NCBI GenBank assembly: GCA_035699085.1
Contig: DASSBG010000033.1
Span: 1 to 55,060, forward strand
Direction: 5' to 3'
Length of the DNA: 55,060 nucleotides
From: DASSBG01 sp035699085
GTDB lineage: Bacteria; Pseudomonadota; Gammaproteobacteria; Xanthomonadales; Rhodanobacteraceae
The notes beneath the pieces were generated by a model. That model saw only the letters and a list, made by a program, of their open reading frames with translations. It made no database searches and was not told where the DNA came from. Shown here one piece after another: positions 1 through 9,107 of this stretch. The position numbers and the translations under genes are program-made. Numbering within the stretch: position 1 is the stretch's first letter; each line of letters opens with the position of its first letter.

Positions 1-1684
1 GTGACCTGCGCGTAGGCGTTGAACGCCTGGGCCTGCCAGGTGTAGCTGGTGTTGTTTTGCGTGAGCACGCGCTCGGCGAGCGGACTTTGGGTCTCAAGCT
101 GCGCCGCGTTCATGCGCTGCTGCAGGTTGTCGCCGATGATATCCGGCCACGGGCCGCTGTCGGGCGCGGCATAGGTGCGCGCTTCGCGGCGAATGATGCC
201 GCCGCCCAGCAACAGGTCGGTGTTCAGCAACTGGCCCTCGGTGGCGTCGAAACGGTTGCTGAAGGTGTAGCGCGTGGTGTGGCCGTCCGGATCGGTGCGT
301 TCGGTCCAGACCGTGGTGGTGCACGGCGTGCCGGTGCACTCGCTGGCAAGGCTGGCGTTGGGCGGCGAGTAGTCGAAGGTCCAGGTGGCGCTGGGATAGC
401 CCGCTCCGCTGAACGTCTTGCTGGCGATGACGACGGGGTAGTAGAACTGCGGGATCGATGCGTATTTGGTGACGCCATCGGGCGCGGTCCAGCAGCCCGA
501 AGGCATCCGGAGGGTCGGGTCAGGCTTCCGACATAGCTCACGGCGCCCACACTGGCGCTTTGCGGGCACTTGCCCGTGCCCGACAGGTCCGCGTGGGCCC
601 GCACCAGATCGCTCAGGTCGTAGGTCCAGGCGCGGCCGTCGGGCAAGGTGACGCTGGTCAACGCGCCATAGACGTTGGAGCCATCGTAGTGGTACGTCCA
701 CGTGCGCGGCGCGCTGCTGGCCGGCTGGGCGGTGACGCTGGTGACACGTGACGGATAGGTGCTGTCGGCGTAGTGCAGTTCGACCTCGCGGCCGTCGCTG
801 GCGGTGATGGCGGTGAGGTTGGCGCCGTCGTAGCTGTAGGTGAGGCTGTTGCCGAAGCGGTCCTCGATGCGCGTGACCAGCATGGACGCCTTGCGCCGAT
901 GCAGCAGGTCAACGGTCGCCGCTGCCACAACCATCATCGGACCGCTGTCGAGCGGCCGCGACAGCGTTGGTGCCCAGCGGTAGACCAGATGGTTGAACCA
1001 GTAGCGGGTGCCGTCCGGCGCAAGCGCCAGGAAGCCCTCGCCGACATCGTTGTCGATCGTCGGCAGGCAGCGGATCATCCAGTGCGCCTTGGTCACGATC
1101 GGATAGGTTTGGCCATCGGCGGGCGCCAGCATGTTGTCCGGATGACGGTCAAGCAGCGGCTGGCTGCCGTGGCCGGGTACGACCAGCGTATAGCCATACC
1201 ACCACGAGTACGGTTCCCAGTCCGCGCCGCCCATGCCGATGCGCATCGCGACCGTTGGTGGCGGTGCGAAATTGCTGCAACGGGCGGTGGATTCGGCGTC
1301 GGTCACCACCCAGCCCTGCGCGTTCATCTGTTGCGCGGTCATCGTGGTGATGCGGGGGATTTCCAGCTCCCAGTCGGCGAAGGCGCTGTCGCCGATCTCG
1401 CCCAGGCGTTCGTTGCCTTTCGTCGAGAAGCTGCGGACCAACCTCAGCAGTGGCCCGTTGCCGGGGAGCGAAACATCGGTGTGGCGGAACGAGAGGGCGC
1501 CATCGTAGAGGCTGACCTGTGCGCCGAAGGGATGCTCGCCGGCTGGCGAGATCTTCGAATCGACGTGGATCAGCTTGGTGTATTCATCTTCCGGGCTGAC
1601 CTGCGCCAGGGCCGGCAGCGTCACCGCAGCGAGCACGATTGCGGCGGCGGCGGTCTTGATCCAGTGCTTTTTCTCGTATGCCAA
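1..1684 (-). pseudogene. Exported RHS/YD-repeat protein, 5' part, apparent frameshift
   Basis: The reading frame starts at a TTG (1684) that gives a basic N-terminus, a hydrophobic stretch and an A-L-A cleavage site, so the product is exported. The mature part shows the pattern of the cell-surface RHS family: an N-terminal region (SLPGNGPLLRLVRSFS), then YD-type repeats such as RFGNSLTYSYDGANL and TYHYDGSNVYGAL. Around 505-530 the frame is lost. Homologous-looking text (PSGCWTAPDGVTKY, then RTDPDGHTTRYTFSNRF) continues in the next frame, open to the window edge, so one base appears to be missing or a -1 shift occurs in a C-rich stretch. The 3' end lies outside the window. Toxin-delivery RHS proteins carry a variable C-terminal domain, which cannot be assessed here. 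It is either a decayed gene or a sequence error. Confidence 0.7.
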
Positions 1685-1833
1685 TGTGCTGTTCCGATTG
1701 CGAATTGGCGTGCAGGGTGCCGCTATCGCCACTGCGCAGACAAGCAACCAGTAAGCACTTTGCGGGATGCGCTTGGGTAGCGCGCGCTGGCCTGCAGAGG
1801 CGGCTTCGATACGCCTGACGCCGGCCAGCAGAC

Positions 1834-2151
1834 TTACCGCGGGTGCCGGCCCCACAGTGCGTGGCGCGCGACGAGGGCGGCCAGCAGGACCGCACAGAAG
1901 CCGGCGTAGGTCAGCAGCACGGCCAGCACCTGCGGCCAGATGGCGCCACTGTGGGTGCCGACGGCTCCGGTGACCACGTCGGCGTCGCCGGCGCGGCCCA
2001 GCACCAGGGTAACCGCGGCCGCGGCGAGCACGGCCACGAGGTCGAAAAGCCGGCGGCCGGCATGACCCGGCAGCGAGCGCGGGAAGAACCAGTACAGCGC
2101 AGCCAGCACCGCCATCGTCGGCGCCAGCAACAGCAGCGGCAAAAGCGTCAT
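1834..2151 (-). CDS. Small integral membrane protein (105 aa), function unknown
   Basis: The frame is short but has clear membrane-protein composition. Three hydrophobic segments (about residues 2-22, 35-52 and 70-95) are separated by short basic or polar loops (FFPRS, the region near RAGDAD), and the protein ends in RHALWGRHPR. I do not recognise a family. It lies 149 bp upstream of the RHS gene on the same strand and is divergent from the exported small protein at 2278. It might be cotranscribed with the RHS gene, but no sequence signal shows this. Confidence 0.6.
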   Translation of the reverse strand: MTLLPLLLLAPTMAVLAALYWFFPRSLPGHAGRRLFDLVAVLAAAAVTLVLGRAGDADVVTGAVGTHSGAIWPQVLAVLLTYAGFCAVLLAALVARHALWGRHPR

Positions 2152-2277
2152 TGGCGTGGTGCCGCGGGCAGGCGGGAGGCGACTCGAACGGCCGCTGAAC
2201 CGTGGGCGCGCCAGTCAGCTGGCGCTGTGATCGGGACTGTAATCTTTGCCGGCCCCGGGCAGATCGATACCTCGTAC

Positions 2278-2679
2278 ATGGCCTCATTTTCTCACGCAGC
2301 TGGCCGGCTTGCCCAGTGCCTGCTGGTGTCGATGCTGCTCTGCCTCGCCGGGAATGTCGCCGCCGCACCCGCCTCGATGCCACCCGCGGCCAGCACTCCG
2401 GCCACGGCGTCGACCGCGGCGCGCCGAGTCAGTCCGCCACCGCTGTCCTACAACAGCGGCCGGCCAAGCCACCGCCTTTCGGCCGATCCGGCCAAGGTGA
2501 ACATGGAGCTCCGCCCCGGCGGCATCCGCGTATACCATCTCAACGGCCAAGGCATGCAGACCCTGACCGCGTATCGCGGCGCGGACGGCAAAATCCGGCT
2601 GCGCTGCAACGACCAGGCGGCACAAGCCCCCGACGCACCGCCGCCACCGCCGGCCGATGCCCGCGCCGCCCGTCGCTAG
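2278..2679 (+). CDS. Small exported protein, copy 1 of a duplicated module
   Basis: Protein of 133 aa with a signal peptide (hydrophobic run LLVSMLLCLAGNVAAA), an Ala/Pro/Thr-rich linker, and a conserved core YNSGRPSHRLSADPAKV followed by GIRVYHLNGQGMQTLTAYRGADG and LRCND. The same core recurs in the gene at 4339, so the core is the selected part. Its 3' end overlaps the start of the PA-domain metallopeptidase by 23 bp, which points to translational coupling and a joint job. It may be a chaperone, inhibitor or trans-acting propeptide for the peptidase; that is inference. I recognise no known domain. Confidence 0.7.
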   Translation: MASFSHAAGRLAQCLLVSMLLCLAGNVAAAPASMPPAASTPATASTAARRVSPPPLSYNSGRPSHRLSADPAKVNMELRPGGIRVYHLNGQGMQTLTAYRGADGKIRLRCNDQAAQAPDAPPPPPADARAARR

Positions 2680-4144
2680 CGCTGCGCGCGCAGTCGCTCT
2701 GCTCGCGCTGGGGCTGGCGCTGGCCGTGGGCGCACAGGCGGTACGGGCGACCACCATCAGCATCGACAACGTCAATGCCGAAGGCGTTGGCTTCAACGAC
2801 GCCACGCCGGCGACGCCGGTCGCGGGCAACCCCGGCACCACGCTTGGCGAGCAGCGCCTCAACGTATTCAAGCGCGCCGCGGCACAGTGGGCGGAGCGGC
2901 TGGATTCGCCGGTCGAGATCCGCGTCCGCGCGTCCATGACCGCGCTCGCCTGCGACACGAATTCCGCGACGCTGGGATCAGCCGGACCAGTGGCAGCGGC
3001 TTCGTTCAACGACCTCGCCACGTTGCCCGCCGGTGCGCGGCTGCACCGCGCATACTCGATCGCCGAAGCCAACGCATTCACCGGCAGCGATGGCGCCACG
3101 GACAGCGACGACATCGAGGCCAATTTCAACCTCAGCCTCGACCAGGGCGCCGGTGCCTGCCTCGGCGGAACCACGTGGTGGTATGGACTGGACCCGGACG
3201 TGCCCGTGCCCGCCGGCACGATCGCACTGCTGCCCGTGGTGTTCCACGAGCTGGCCCATGGCCTCGGCTTCGTCTCCGGCACCACGGCAGACGGCCGCTA
3301 CCTCACCAATGAGCCGCCAATCTGGTCCGACTACCTCTACGACACTGCGATCGGCAAGCGCTGGATCGACATGACCGCTGCCGAGCGCGCCGCTTCGAGC
3401 AAAGACGACCCGCATCTGGTCTGGACCGGTCCGCGCACCAACCGCCGCGCCCGCGTTGTACTGAAGCCGGGGCACGCACTGATCATTGATGCGCCCGCAG
3501 GCCTGGCCGGCGCGCATGAGGTCGGCCTCGCCGATTTCGGCCCGGACGTCCCCGCCAGCGGCATCGCCGGCACGCTTGCACTGGTTGATGACGGCGTGGA
3601 TGCCGGCAGTGACGGTTGCAGCGCGCTTCCGCCCGGCATCGTCGCCGGCCGCATCGCGTTGATTGATCGCGGCACCTGCGACTTCACCGTGAAGGCGCGC
3701 AACGCGCAGGCCGCCGGCGCGGTCGCGGTGCTCATCGCCGATGACGTGGTCGAGAACCTGCGCCTGCCGCTGGGCATGCACGGCGACGCCACCGACATCA
3801 CCATCCCGATCTACAGCATTACGCAGGCGCTGGGCCAAGCCATCAAGGCGCAGCTCGGTGCTGGCGTGCAGGCGACGCTCGGCCATGCCGAGCTCGGCGC
3901 CAACGAGGGCTGCGTCCGGATGTTCGCGCCGGACCCGCTGCTTCCGGGCTCGTCGGTCTCGCACTTCCATGCCGACGCCAGCCCCGACCTGCTGATGGAG
4001 CCGGCGCTCAACGAGGCCATCTTCGATCACGTCGACCTGACCCTGCCGCTGTTCGCCGACATCGGCTGGCGCACGCACGCGGTCGAGGACACGATCTACG
4101 ACGACGGCTTCGAACCCGACGCCTGCGCCGAAGCGCAGCCTTAG
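2657..4144 (+). CDS. Exported PA-domain zinc metallopeptidase, copy 1
   Basis: Protein of 495 aa with a signal peptide (about residues 1-31) followed by ATTISIDNVN. The active-site helix VVFHELAHGLGF (HExxH at 197-201) identifies a gluzincin/metzincin-like zinc peptidase. The residue where metzincins have the third ligand (HExxHxxGxxH) is Ser, so the third ligand must come from elsewhere, perhaps SHFHAD near 431. A protease-associated (PA) domain (about 295-400, with GIAGTLALVDDG and GRIALIDRGTCDF) is inserted between HExxH and a Met-turn-like LLMEPAL (about 443). The chain ends with LFADIGW and a tail EDTIYDDGFEPDAC shared with other exported peptidases here. Substrate unknown. Confidence 0.82.
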   Translation: MPAPPVASAARAVALLALGLALAVGAQAVRATTISIDNVNAEGVGFNDATPATPVAGNPGTTLGEQRLNVFKRAAAQWAERLDSPVEIRVRASMTALACDTNSATLGSAGPVAAASFNDLATLPAGARLHRAYSIAEANAFTGSDGATDSDDIEANFNLSLDQGAGACLGGTTWWYGLDPDVPVPAGTIALLPVVFHELAHGLGFVSGTTADGRYLTNEPPIWSDYLYDTAIGKRWIDMTAAERAASSKDDPHLVWTGPRTNRRARVVLKPGHALIIDAPAGLAGAHEVGLADFGPDVPASGIAGTLALVDDGVDAGSDGCSALPPGIVAGRIALIDRGTCDFTVKARNAQAAGAVAVLIADDVVENLRLPLGMHGDATDITIPIYSITQALGQAIKAQLGAGVQATLGHAELGANEGCVRMFAPDPLLPGSSVSHFHADASPDLLMEPALNEAIFDHVDLTLPLFADIGWRTHAVEDTIYDDGFEPDACAEAQP

Positions 4145-4338
4145 GCCCCGCCGCCAGGGCTTGGAGAGCGGCTGCAGCCGCGGGATGGTCCGCCGGGGGC
4201 CGTTCCACGCGGCTGCCGGTCGACGTTGTAGCCAGCGACGACCCGTCGGCAGCGCCGCCTTGGCTTTTTTTTTGCGGCACTTGCCGGCCCTCGGCCGCAG
4301 GGATATGCTCGCGCGAAACGGGGTTGGAGGGGCCTTTG

Positions 4339-4731
4339 ATGATTCGTCTTTTGCTGCTTGCCATGGGCAAGCGACGCAGCCTGTTGTTGCCCGTTGCGTT
4401 GGTACTGGCACTCCCCGCGGCCGCTGCGCCTCCCCCGCCCGACACGACAAGGGCGCCGGCGCCAGTGGCGCCCCGGCGCCCCGTCGCGCCCGTGCCCTAC
4501 AACAGCGCCGTGCGCAGCGCACGGCTCCCGGCCGACCCAGCCAAGGTGGAGGTGGAGACCCGCGCCGACGGGATTCGCGTTTTCCACCTCAATGGCCAGG
4601 GAATGCAGACGGTGACGGCGCGGATCGGCGCCGACGGCCGCCTGCAACTGCGCTGCAACGACCGCGCGGAACACGCTCTGCAAACCACGACCGGGGAGTC
4701 GCGCCATGATCCGCGAGCACCGCTTCGCTGA
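4339..4731 (+). CDS. Small exported protein, copy 2 of the duplicated module
   Basis: Protein of 130 aa. The ATG at 4339 is chosen over an in-frame upstream TTG because GGAGGGG (4326-4332) sits 6 bp before it. It has a signal peptide (LLLPVALVLALPAAAA), a Pro-rich linker, then the core VPYNSAVRSARLPADPAKV, GIRVFHLNGQGMQTVTA and GADGRLQLRCND, clearly paralogous to the protein encoded at 2278. The last 26 bp overlap the start of the second PA-domain peptidase, repeating the gene arrangement of copy 1. Function unknown; the tight coupling suggests that it acts on or with the peptidase. Confidence 0.72.
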   Translation: MIRLLLLAMGKRRSLLLPVALVLALPAAAAPPPPDTTRAPAPVAPRRPVAPVPYNSAVRSARLPADPAKVEVETRADGIRVFHLNGQGMQTVTARIGADGRLQLRCNDRAEHALQTTTGESRHDPRAPLR

Positions 4732-6166
4732 TACCGCGCTGGCCGCGGCCCTGCTGATCCTGGTACTGGGGAGCGCACGCGCGACCACCATCACCATCGA
4801 CAACGTCAACGAACCCAGTGTCGGCTTCAACGACGCCACCACGGCAACGCCGGTTGGCGGCAATCCCGGCACCACCGTGGGCCAGCAGCGTCTGAACGTG
4901 TTCCAGCGCGCCGCGGAGCAGTGGGCGGCACGGCTGGATTCGCCGGTGGAGATCAAGGTTCAGGCATCGATGGAGGCGCTCGCCTGCGACGCGAGCTCGG
5001 CGGTTCTCGGCTCCGCAGGACCGATCAGCGCCGCCTCCTTCAACGTGGAACCCGCGGGAGCTCGTCCGCACCGAGCCTACGTCATGGCGGAACTGAATTC
5101 GCTCTACGGAGCCGATGCCGACCCCAACAACGACGATATCCAGGCACAGTTCAATGTAAGTGTGAATGGTGATCCCAACTGCCTGGGCGGCGCCCAATGG
5201 TGGTACGGATTGGACCCGGAGGTGCCGGTGCCGGCCGGCATGATCCCGTTGCTGCCGGTGGTGTTTCACGAACTGGGGCACGGGCTTGGGTTCGTCTCGC
5301 TGGTTGGCGACAACGGCACCTACGTGACCGGCGACACGATACCCGTGTGGGCCGACTACCTCTACGACACCAGCACATCCAAGCTGTGGGCCGACATGAC
5401 CAACGCGGAGCGCGCGGCCTCCTCGACCAATGACCCGCACCTGGTATGGACCGGGCCGCGTACCAACAAGCAGGCTGCCGCGTTGCTCGGCGACAGCCAC
5501 GCCCTGGTCGTCGAGATGCTGGCAAGTCCGCCCGCACCGTACGAGGTGGGAACCGCGAGCTTCGGCCCGAACGTACCCGCGAACGGCATTGCCGGTTCCG
5601 TGGTGGTATTCGACGACGGAAGCGCCCCCGGCAGCGACGGCTGCAGTGCCGCCGTCAACAACCTCACCGGCAAGATCGCGCTGATCGACCGCGGCACCTG
5701 CGCCTTCACCGAGAAGGTGAAGAACGCGCAGAATGCCGGTGCCATCGCCGCCATCATTGCCAACAACGAGGCCGATCCGCTGGGCTTGCCCCTGCCGCTC
5801 GGTGGCACCGATGCCAGCATCATCATCCCCGCCTACAGCATCACGCAGTCACTCGGCAACAGCATCAAGGGCGCGATGATCACCGGTGTCGAGGCAACCC
5901 TGGGCTACGCCAATATCGGCGTCGACGGCGGCTGCGTACGCATGTTCGCGCCCAATCCCATGGTGAGCGGTTCGTCGGTGTCGCATTTCCACGCCGACGC
6001 CTTTCCGGACCTGCTGATGGAGCCGGCGCTCAACAAGAGCATTTTCGACCACGTCGATCTGACGCTGCCGCTGTTCGCCGACATCGACTGGCGCACCAAC
6101 AACATCGAGGACTTCATCTACCTCGACGGCTTCGACCCCAACGCCTGCGACCACGTGCAGCCCTGA
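4706..6166 (+). CDS. Exported PA-domain zinc metallopeptidase, copy 2
   Basis: Protein of 486 aa, a close paralogue of the gene at 2657 along its whole length. It has a signal peptide ending in GSARA, then ATTITIDNVNEPSVGFNDA, the zinc motif VVFHELGHGLGF (HExxH at 188-192, again Ser at the usual third-ligand position), the conserved block MTNAERAASSTNDPHLVW, and an inserted PA domain with GKIALIDRGTCAFTEKVKNAQ. These are followed by SSVSHFHAD, LLMEPAL and LFADIDW. The C-terminal tail EDFIYLDGFDPNAC matches the tails of the other peptidases in the window. It was probably produced by tandem duplication of a two-gene unit. Secreted endopeptidase or aminopeptidase; the exact specificity cannot be read from sequence. 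Confidence 0.82.
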   Translation: MIREHRFADTALAAALLILVLGSARATTITIDNVNEPSVGFNDATTATPVGGNPGTTVGQQRLNVFQRAAEQWAARLDSPVEIKVQASMEALACDASSAVLGSAGPISAASFNVEPAGARPHRAYVMAELNSLYGADADPNNDDIQAQFNVSVNGDPNCLGGAQWWYGLDPEVPVPAGMIPLLPVVFHELGHGLGFVSLVGDNGTYVTGDTIPVWADYLYDTSTSKLWADMTNAERAASSTNDPHLVWTGPRTNKQAAALLGDSHALVVEMLASPPAPYEVGTASFGPNVPANGIAGSVVVFDDGSAPGSDGCSAAVNNLTGKIALIDRGTCAFTEKVKNAQNAGAIAAIIANNEADPLGLPLPLGGTDASIIIPAYSITQSLGNSIKGAMITGVEATLGYANIGVDGGCVRMFAPNPMVSGSSVSHFHADAFPDLLMEPALNKSIFDHVDLTLPLFADIDWRTNNIEDFIYLDGFDPNACDHVQP

Positions 6167-6289
6167 TCAGGGGTGACCGGCCGATAGTCGGTATCGCGGA
6201 CGAATCCAGCCCGGGTCCTCTTGACAGGCCTGGTGGACCCGGCCGCCCATGGGCCGTATCGTGGCCACCAGCCTTTCGGGAGCCACCAC

Positions 6290-6670
6290 ATGCACCACAG
6301 CCGTCTTTCGAGTTTTCTGCTGGACTGCCGGACCGATGATCTCGGCGAAGCGGCCCGATTCTGGAGCCGGGCGCTTGGAAAGGAAGTCGTCATTCCGGAC
6401 GATGACGATGACGGCAAGTACGTGCAACTCGCGACCGAGCGCGACGAACCGATCCTGCTGCTGCAGAAGGTCGCGCACCAATCGCGCATCCACCTCGACA
6501 TCGAGACCGACGATGTCGAGGCCGAAGTGCAGCGGCTGGAAAAACTGGGCGCCACCCGCGTCGAACAAATCCACACATGGTGGGTGATGCAGGCCCCCAG
6601 CGGCCACCGTTTCTGCGTGATCCGCCAGCAGCGAACGCCCTTCGGCCCGCACCTCAATCGCTGGGACTGA
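6290..6670 (+). CDS. VOC-superfamily (glyoxalase-like) protein
   Basis: Protein of 126 aa, started at the ATG 8 bp after GGGAG (6278-6282). It has the beta-alpha-beta-beta pattern of the vicinal oxygen chelate fold: SSFLLDCRTDDLGEAARFWSRALG, YVQLATERDEPILLLQKV, IHLDIETDDVEAEVQRLEKLGA, and MQAPSGHRFCVIR. It resembles the 'glyoxalase-like domain' group annotated near antibiotic-resistance dioxygenases, but no substrate can be assigned. Single gene, convergent with trpS. Confidence 0.8.
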   Translation: MHHSRLSSFLLDCRTDDLGEAARFWSRALGKEVVIPDDDDDGKYVQLATERDEPILLLQKVAHQSRIHLDIETDDVEAEVQRLEKLGATRVEQIHTWWVMQAPSGHRFCVIRQQRTPFGPHLNRWD

Positions 6671-6736
6671 CGCGGTTCGTTCGCTGGCCGCCGCGGCTCG
6701 CCGGCATGGCGCGACGCAGCGTGTCCACGCGTGGAG

Positions 6737-8089
6737 TCAGGCATCCTGCGCAGCACGCGCCGCCGACAACTCCTGCCTCAGCCGGGTCATGCCGGCGTCG
6801 CGCTCCGCGACACCGGCAAACGCGGGCGTCTGCGCAACCACTTCGCCATCCAGAAGCACCACCACCGAGTTGCCGCGCGTTTCCATGACGCCAGCTTCGA
6901 GCAGGCGCCGCGCGCAGGCGGCCGCCGCCTTGGGGTCGGCGAATACGGGCGACAGCGCCAGTGGTTCGCCGTCGGCGGACAGCAGGCGGAAGCGGAAGCC
7001 GTCGGCGTCGCGAAAGCTGACGATGCGCGGGCTCTTGCCGCCCCTCTTCCTGCCCGCGGAATCGCGCCTGCCCGCCCCGGGGCGGGCGTGCCCCAGTCCT
7101 ACCGCCTCGCGCAGCCGCGCCAGCAGCGGCGCGGCCAGCGCGCGGGCCTTGCCGGCGCCATCCTGCAACGCGTCCTCGATCACCTGCGGCTGTGCCATCA
7201 GCGCGTCGTAGCGCTCGCGCAGCGGCGCGATGTCCCGCTCGATGCGCTCGAACAGCCGCTGCTTGGCCTCGCCCCAGCCCAGCCCGCCGCGCAATTCGGC
7301 GGCGAACGCGGCGCTTTCGTCGGCACCGGCAAAGGCCTGGTAGATGCTGTGCAGCGCGTTGCTTTCCGGCTCCTTCGGTTCGCCCGGCTCGCGCGAATCG
7401 GTGACGATGCGCAGGATGGCCTTGCGCAGCGCCTTCGGCCCGCCCTCGAACAGCGGAATGGTGTTGTCGTAACTCTTCGACATCTTGCGCCCGTCCAGCC
7501 CCGGCAGGGTCGCCACCTGCGCCTCGACCGCCGCCTCAGGCAGATGAAAGTACTCGCCGTGGTAGATATGGTTGAAGCGCTGGGCGATGTCGCGCGCCAT
7601 CTCGATGTGCTGCACCTGGTCGCGGCCGACCGGCACCTGGTCGGCATTGAAGGCGAGGATGTCGGCAGCCATCAGCACCGGGTACATGTAGAGCCCGGCG
7701 GTCACGCCGACATCGGCGTCGTCGCCCGCCTCGGCATTGCGGTCGACCGCGGCCTTGTAGGCGTGCGCGCGGTTGAGCAGGCCCTTGGCGGTGACGCAGG
7801 TCAGCAGCCAGGTCAGCTCGGGGATCTCGGGGATGTCGGACTGCCGGTAGAAGGTGGTGCGCTCCGGGTCCAGTCCGCAGGCCAGCCAGGTGGCGGCGAT
7901 CTCCAGCCGCGAGCGCTGCACGCGCGCCGGGTCGTCGCACTTGATCAGCGCGTGGTAGTCGGCCATGAAGAAGAAGGCGTCGACGTCGTCGCGGCGGCTG
8001 GCGGCCAGCGCCGGCCGGATGGCACCGACGTAGTTGCCAAGGTGCGGCGTGCCGCTGGTGGTGATGCCGGTGAGGACGCGGGTGCGCAT
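6737..8089 (-). CDS. trpS: Tryptophanyl-tRNA synthetase with C-terminal extension
   Basis: Class I aminoacyl-tRNA synthetase of 450 aa that charges tRNA-Trp. The HIGH-type motif is TTSGTPHLGNYVG (residues 10-22) and the KMSKS loop is GRKMSKSYDN (about 199-208); MYPVLMAADIL is typical of TrpRS. The start at 8089 fits the family N-terminus; an in-frame upstream ATG would add 14 non-conserved residues. After the catalytic and anticodon domains, a basic linker (RKRGGKS) leads to about 90 residues resembling the DUF1508/YegP fold (FRFRLLSADGEPLALSPVFADP). Standard bacterial TrpRS lacks this. It lies downstream of arginase on the same strand. Confidence 0.95.
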   Translation of the reverse strand: MRTRVLTGITTSGTPHLGNYVGAIRPALAASRRDDVDAFFFMADYHALIKCDDPARVQRSRLEIAATWLACGLDPERTTFYRQSDIPEIPELTWLLTCVTAKGLLNRAHAYKAAVDRNAEAGDDADVGVTAGLYMYPVLMAADILAFNADQVPVGRDQVQHIEMARDIAQRFNHIYHGEYFHLPEAAVEAQVATLPGLDGRKMSKSYDNTIPLFEGGPKALRKAILRIVTDSREPGEPKEPESNALHSIYQAFAGADESAAFAAELRGGLGWGEAKQRLFERIERDIAPLRERYDALMAQPQVIEDALQDGAGKARALAAPLLARLREAVGLGHARPGAGRRDSAGRKRGGKSPRIVSFRDADGFRFRLLSADGEPLALSPVFADPKAAAACARRLLEAGVMETRGNSVVVLLDGEVVAQTPAFAGVAERDAGMTRLRQELSAARAAQDA

Positions 8090-8189
8090 GGGTCGTGGCT
8101 TTCCGGGGCAGTCGGCAAGTGTAGCGTGCACCGCCCGCGCGGCGGGAGGCGCCGCCGGCGCCCGCTGCGGGCCCGGCAGCCGCTGCAGC

Positions 8190-9107
8190 TCAGGCGCGGA
8201 TCAGCGTCGACTTGCCGAACAGGCTCTCGACCAGGTCGACCACCAGGTGTGCGGTGCGGTTGCGCTCGTCCAGCGCCGGGTTGAGCTCGACGATGTCCAG
8301 CGAGCCCATGCGGCCGGTGTCGGCGATCATCTCCATGCACAGCTGCGCCTCGCGGTAGTTCGGCCCGCCGGGCACGGTGGTGCCGACGGCCGGCGCGATG
8401 CCGGGATCGAGGAAGTCGATGTCGAAGCTGACGTGCAGGTGGGTGTTGTCGTCCATCGCGGCCAGCGCGTCCTCCATGGTGCGCTGCATGCCGCCCTCGT
8501 CGATGTGGCGCATGTCGTAGACGTCCAGACCGGCCTCGTGCACCAGTTTCTTTTCCGCATCATCCACCGAGCGGATGCCGATCTGGCGGAAGCTGTCGAC
8601 CGCCACCGCCGGCACCGCGCCCGACAGCCCGGTCAGCTCGCCCGGGCCGAAGCCGCACAGGCAGGCCACCGGCATGCCGTGGATGTTGCCCGAGGGCGAG
8701 AGCTGCGCGGTATTGAAGTCGGTATGCGCGTCCAGCCACAGCACCCGCAGGCTCTTGCCCTGTTGGCGGCAGTGACGGGCCACGGCGCTGATCGAGCCGA
8801 TGCCGAGGCAGTGGTCGCCGCCGAGCATGATCGGCAGCCGGCCGGACTCCAGCACGGCAAGCTCGGCGTCGAACAGCAACTGGTTCCAGGCCACGACCTC
8901 GCGCAGGTGGCGGTAGCCCTCCTGCGGGCCCTGCCAGGGATTGGCCGGCCCCTGCAGGTTGCCGTTGTCCATGACGTCCACGCCGCGCGCGGCCAGCGCC
9001 GCGGGCAGGCCGGCAACGCGCAGTGCGTCGGGGCCCATGCTGGCGCCACGGTCGGCCGCGCCGACGTCGGTCGGGACGCCAATCAGGGTGATCTGCTTGT
9101 TGGCCAT
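8190..9107 (-). CDS. rocF: Arginase
   Basis: Manganese enzyme of 305 aa hydrolysing arginine to ornithine and urea, cytoplasmic. All metal ligands are visible: GGDH (His99), DAHTD (Asp126, His128, Asp130) and DIDFLD (Asp229, Asp231). The N-terminus ITLIGVPTDVGAADRGASMGP is that of true arginases rather than agmatinases, as is GNIHGMP. The start at 9107 follows GGAGA by a good distance. No transporter or ornithine gene is adjacent, so the pathway context is not visible here. Confidence 0.93.
   Translation of the reverse strand: MANKQITLIGVPTDVGAADRGASMGPDALRVAGLPAALAARGVDVMDNGNLQGPANPWQGPQEGYRHLREVVAWNQLLFDAELAVLESGRLPIMLGGDHCLGIGSISAVARHCRQQGKSLRVLWLDAHTDFNTAQLSPSGNIHGMPVACLCGFGPGELTGLSGAVPAVAVDSFRQIGIRSVDDAEKKLVHEAGLDVYDMRHIDEGGMQRTMEDALAAMDDNTHLHVSFDIDFLDPGIAPAVGTTVPGGPNYREAQLCMEMIADTGRMGSLDIVELNPALDERNRTAHLVVDLVESLFGKSTLIRA

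Noticed and set aside
4245..4290. T-run (about ten T near 4265) after the first PA-peptidase gene as a terminator
   Set aside because: The T-run lies inside the possible CCGC/GCGG hairpin instead of after it, so it does not have the form of a rho-independent terminator.
2278..6166. Transposition as the cause of the PA-module duplication
   Set aside because: No insertion sequence, terminal inverted repeats or target duplication is visible at the ends; plain tandem duplication is simpler.
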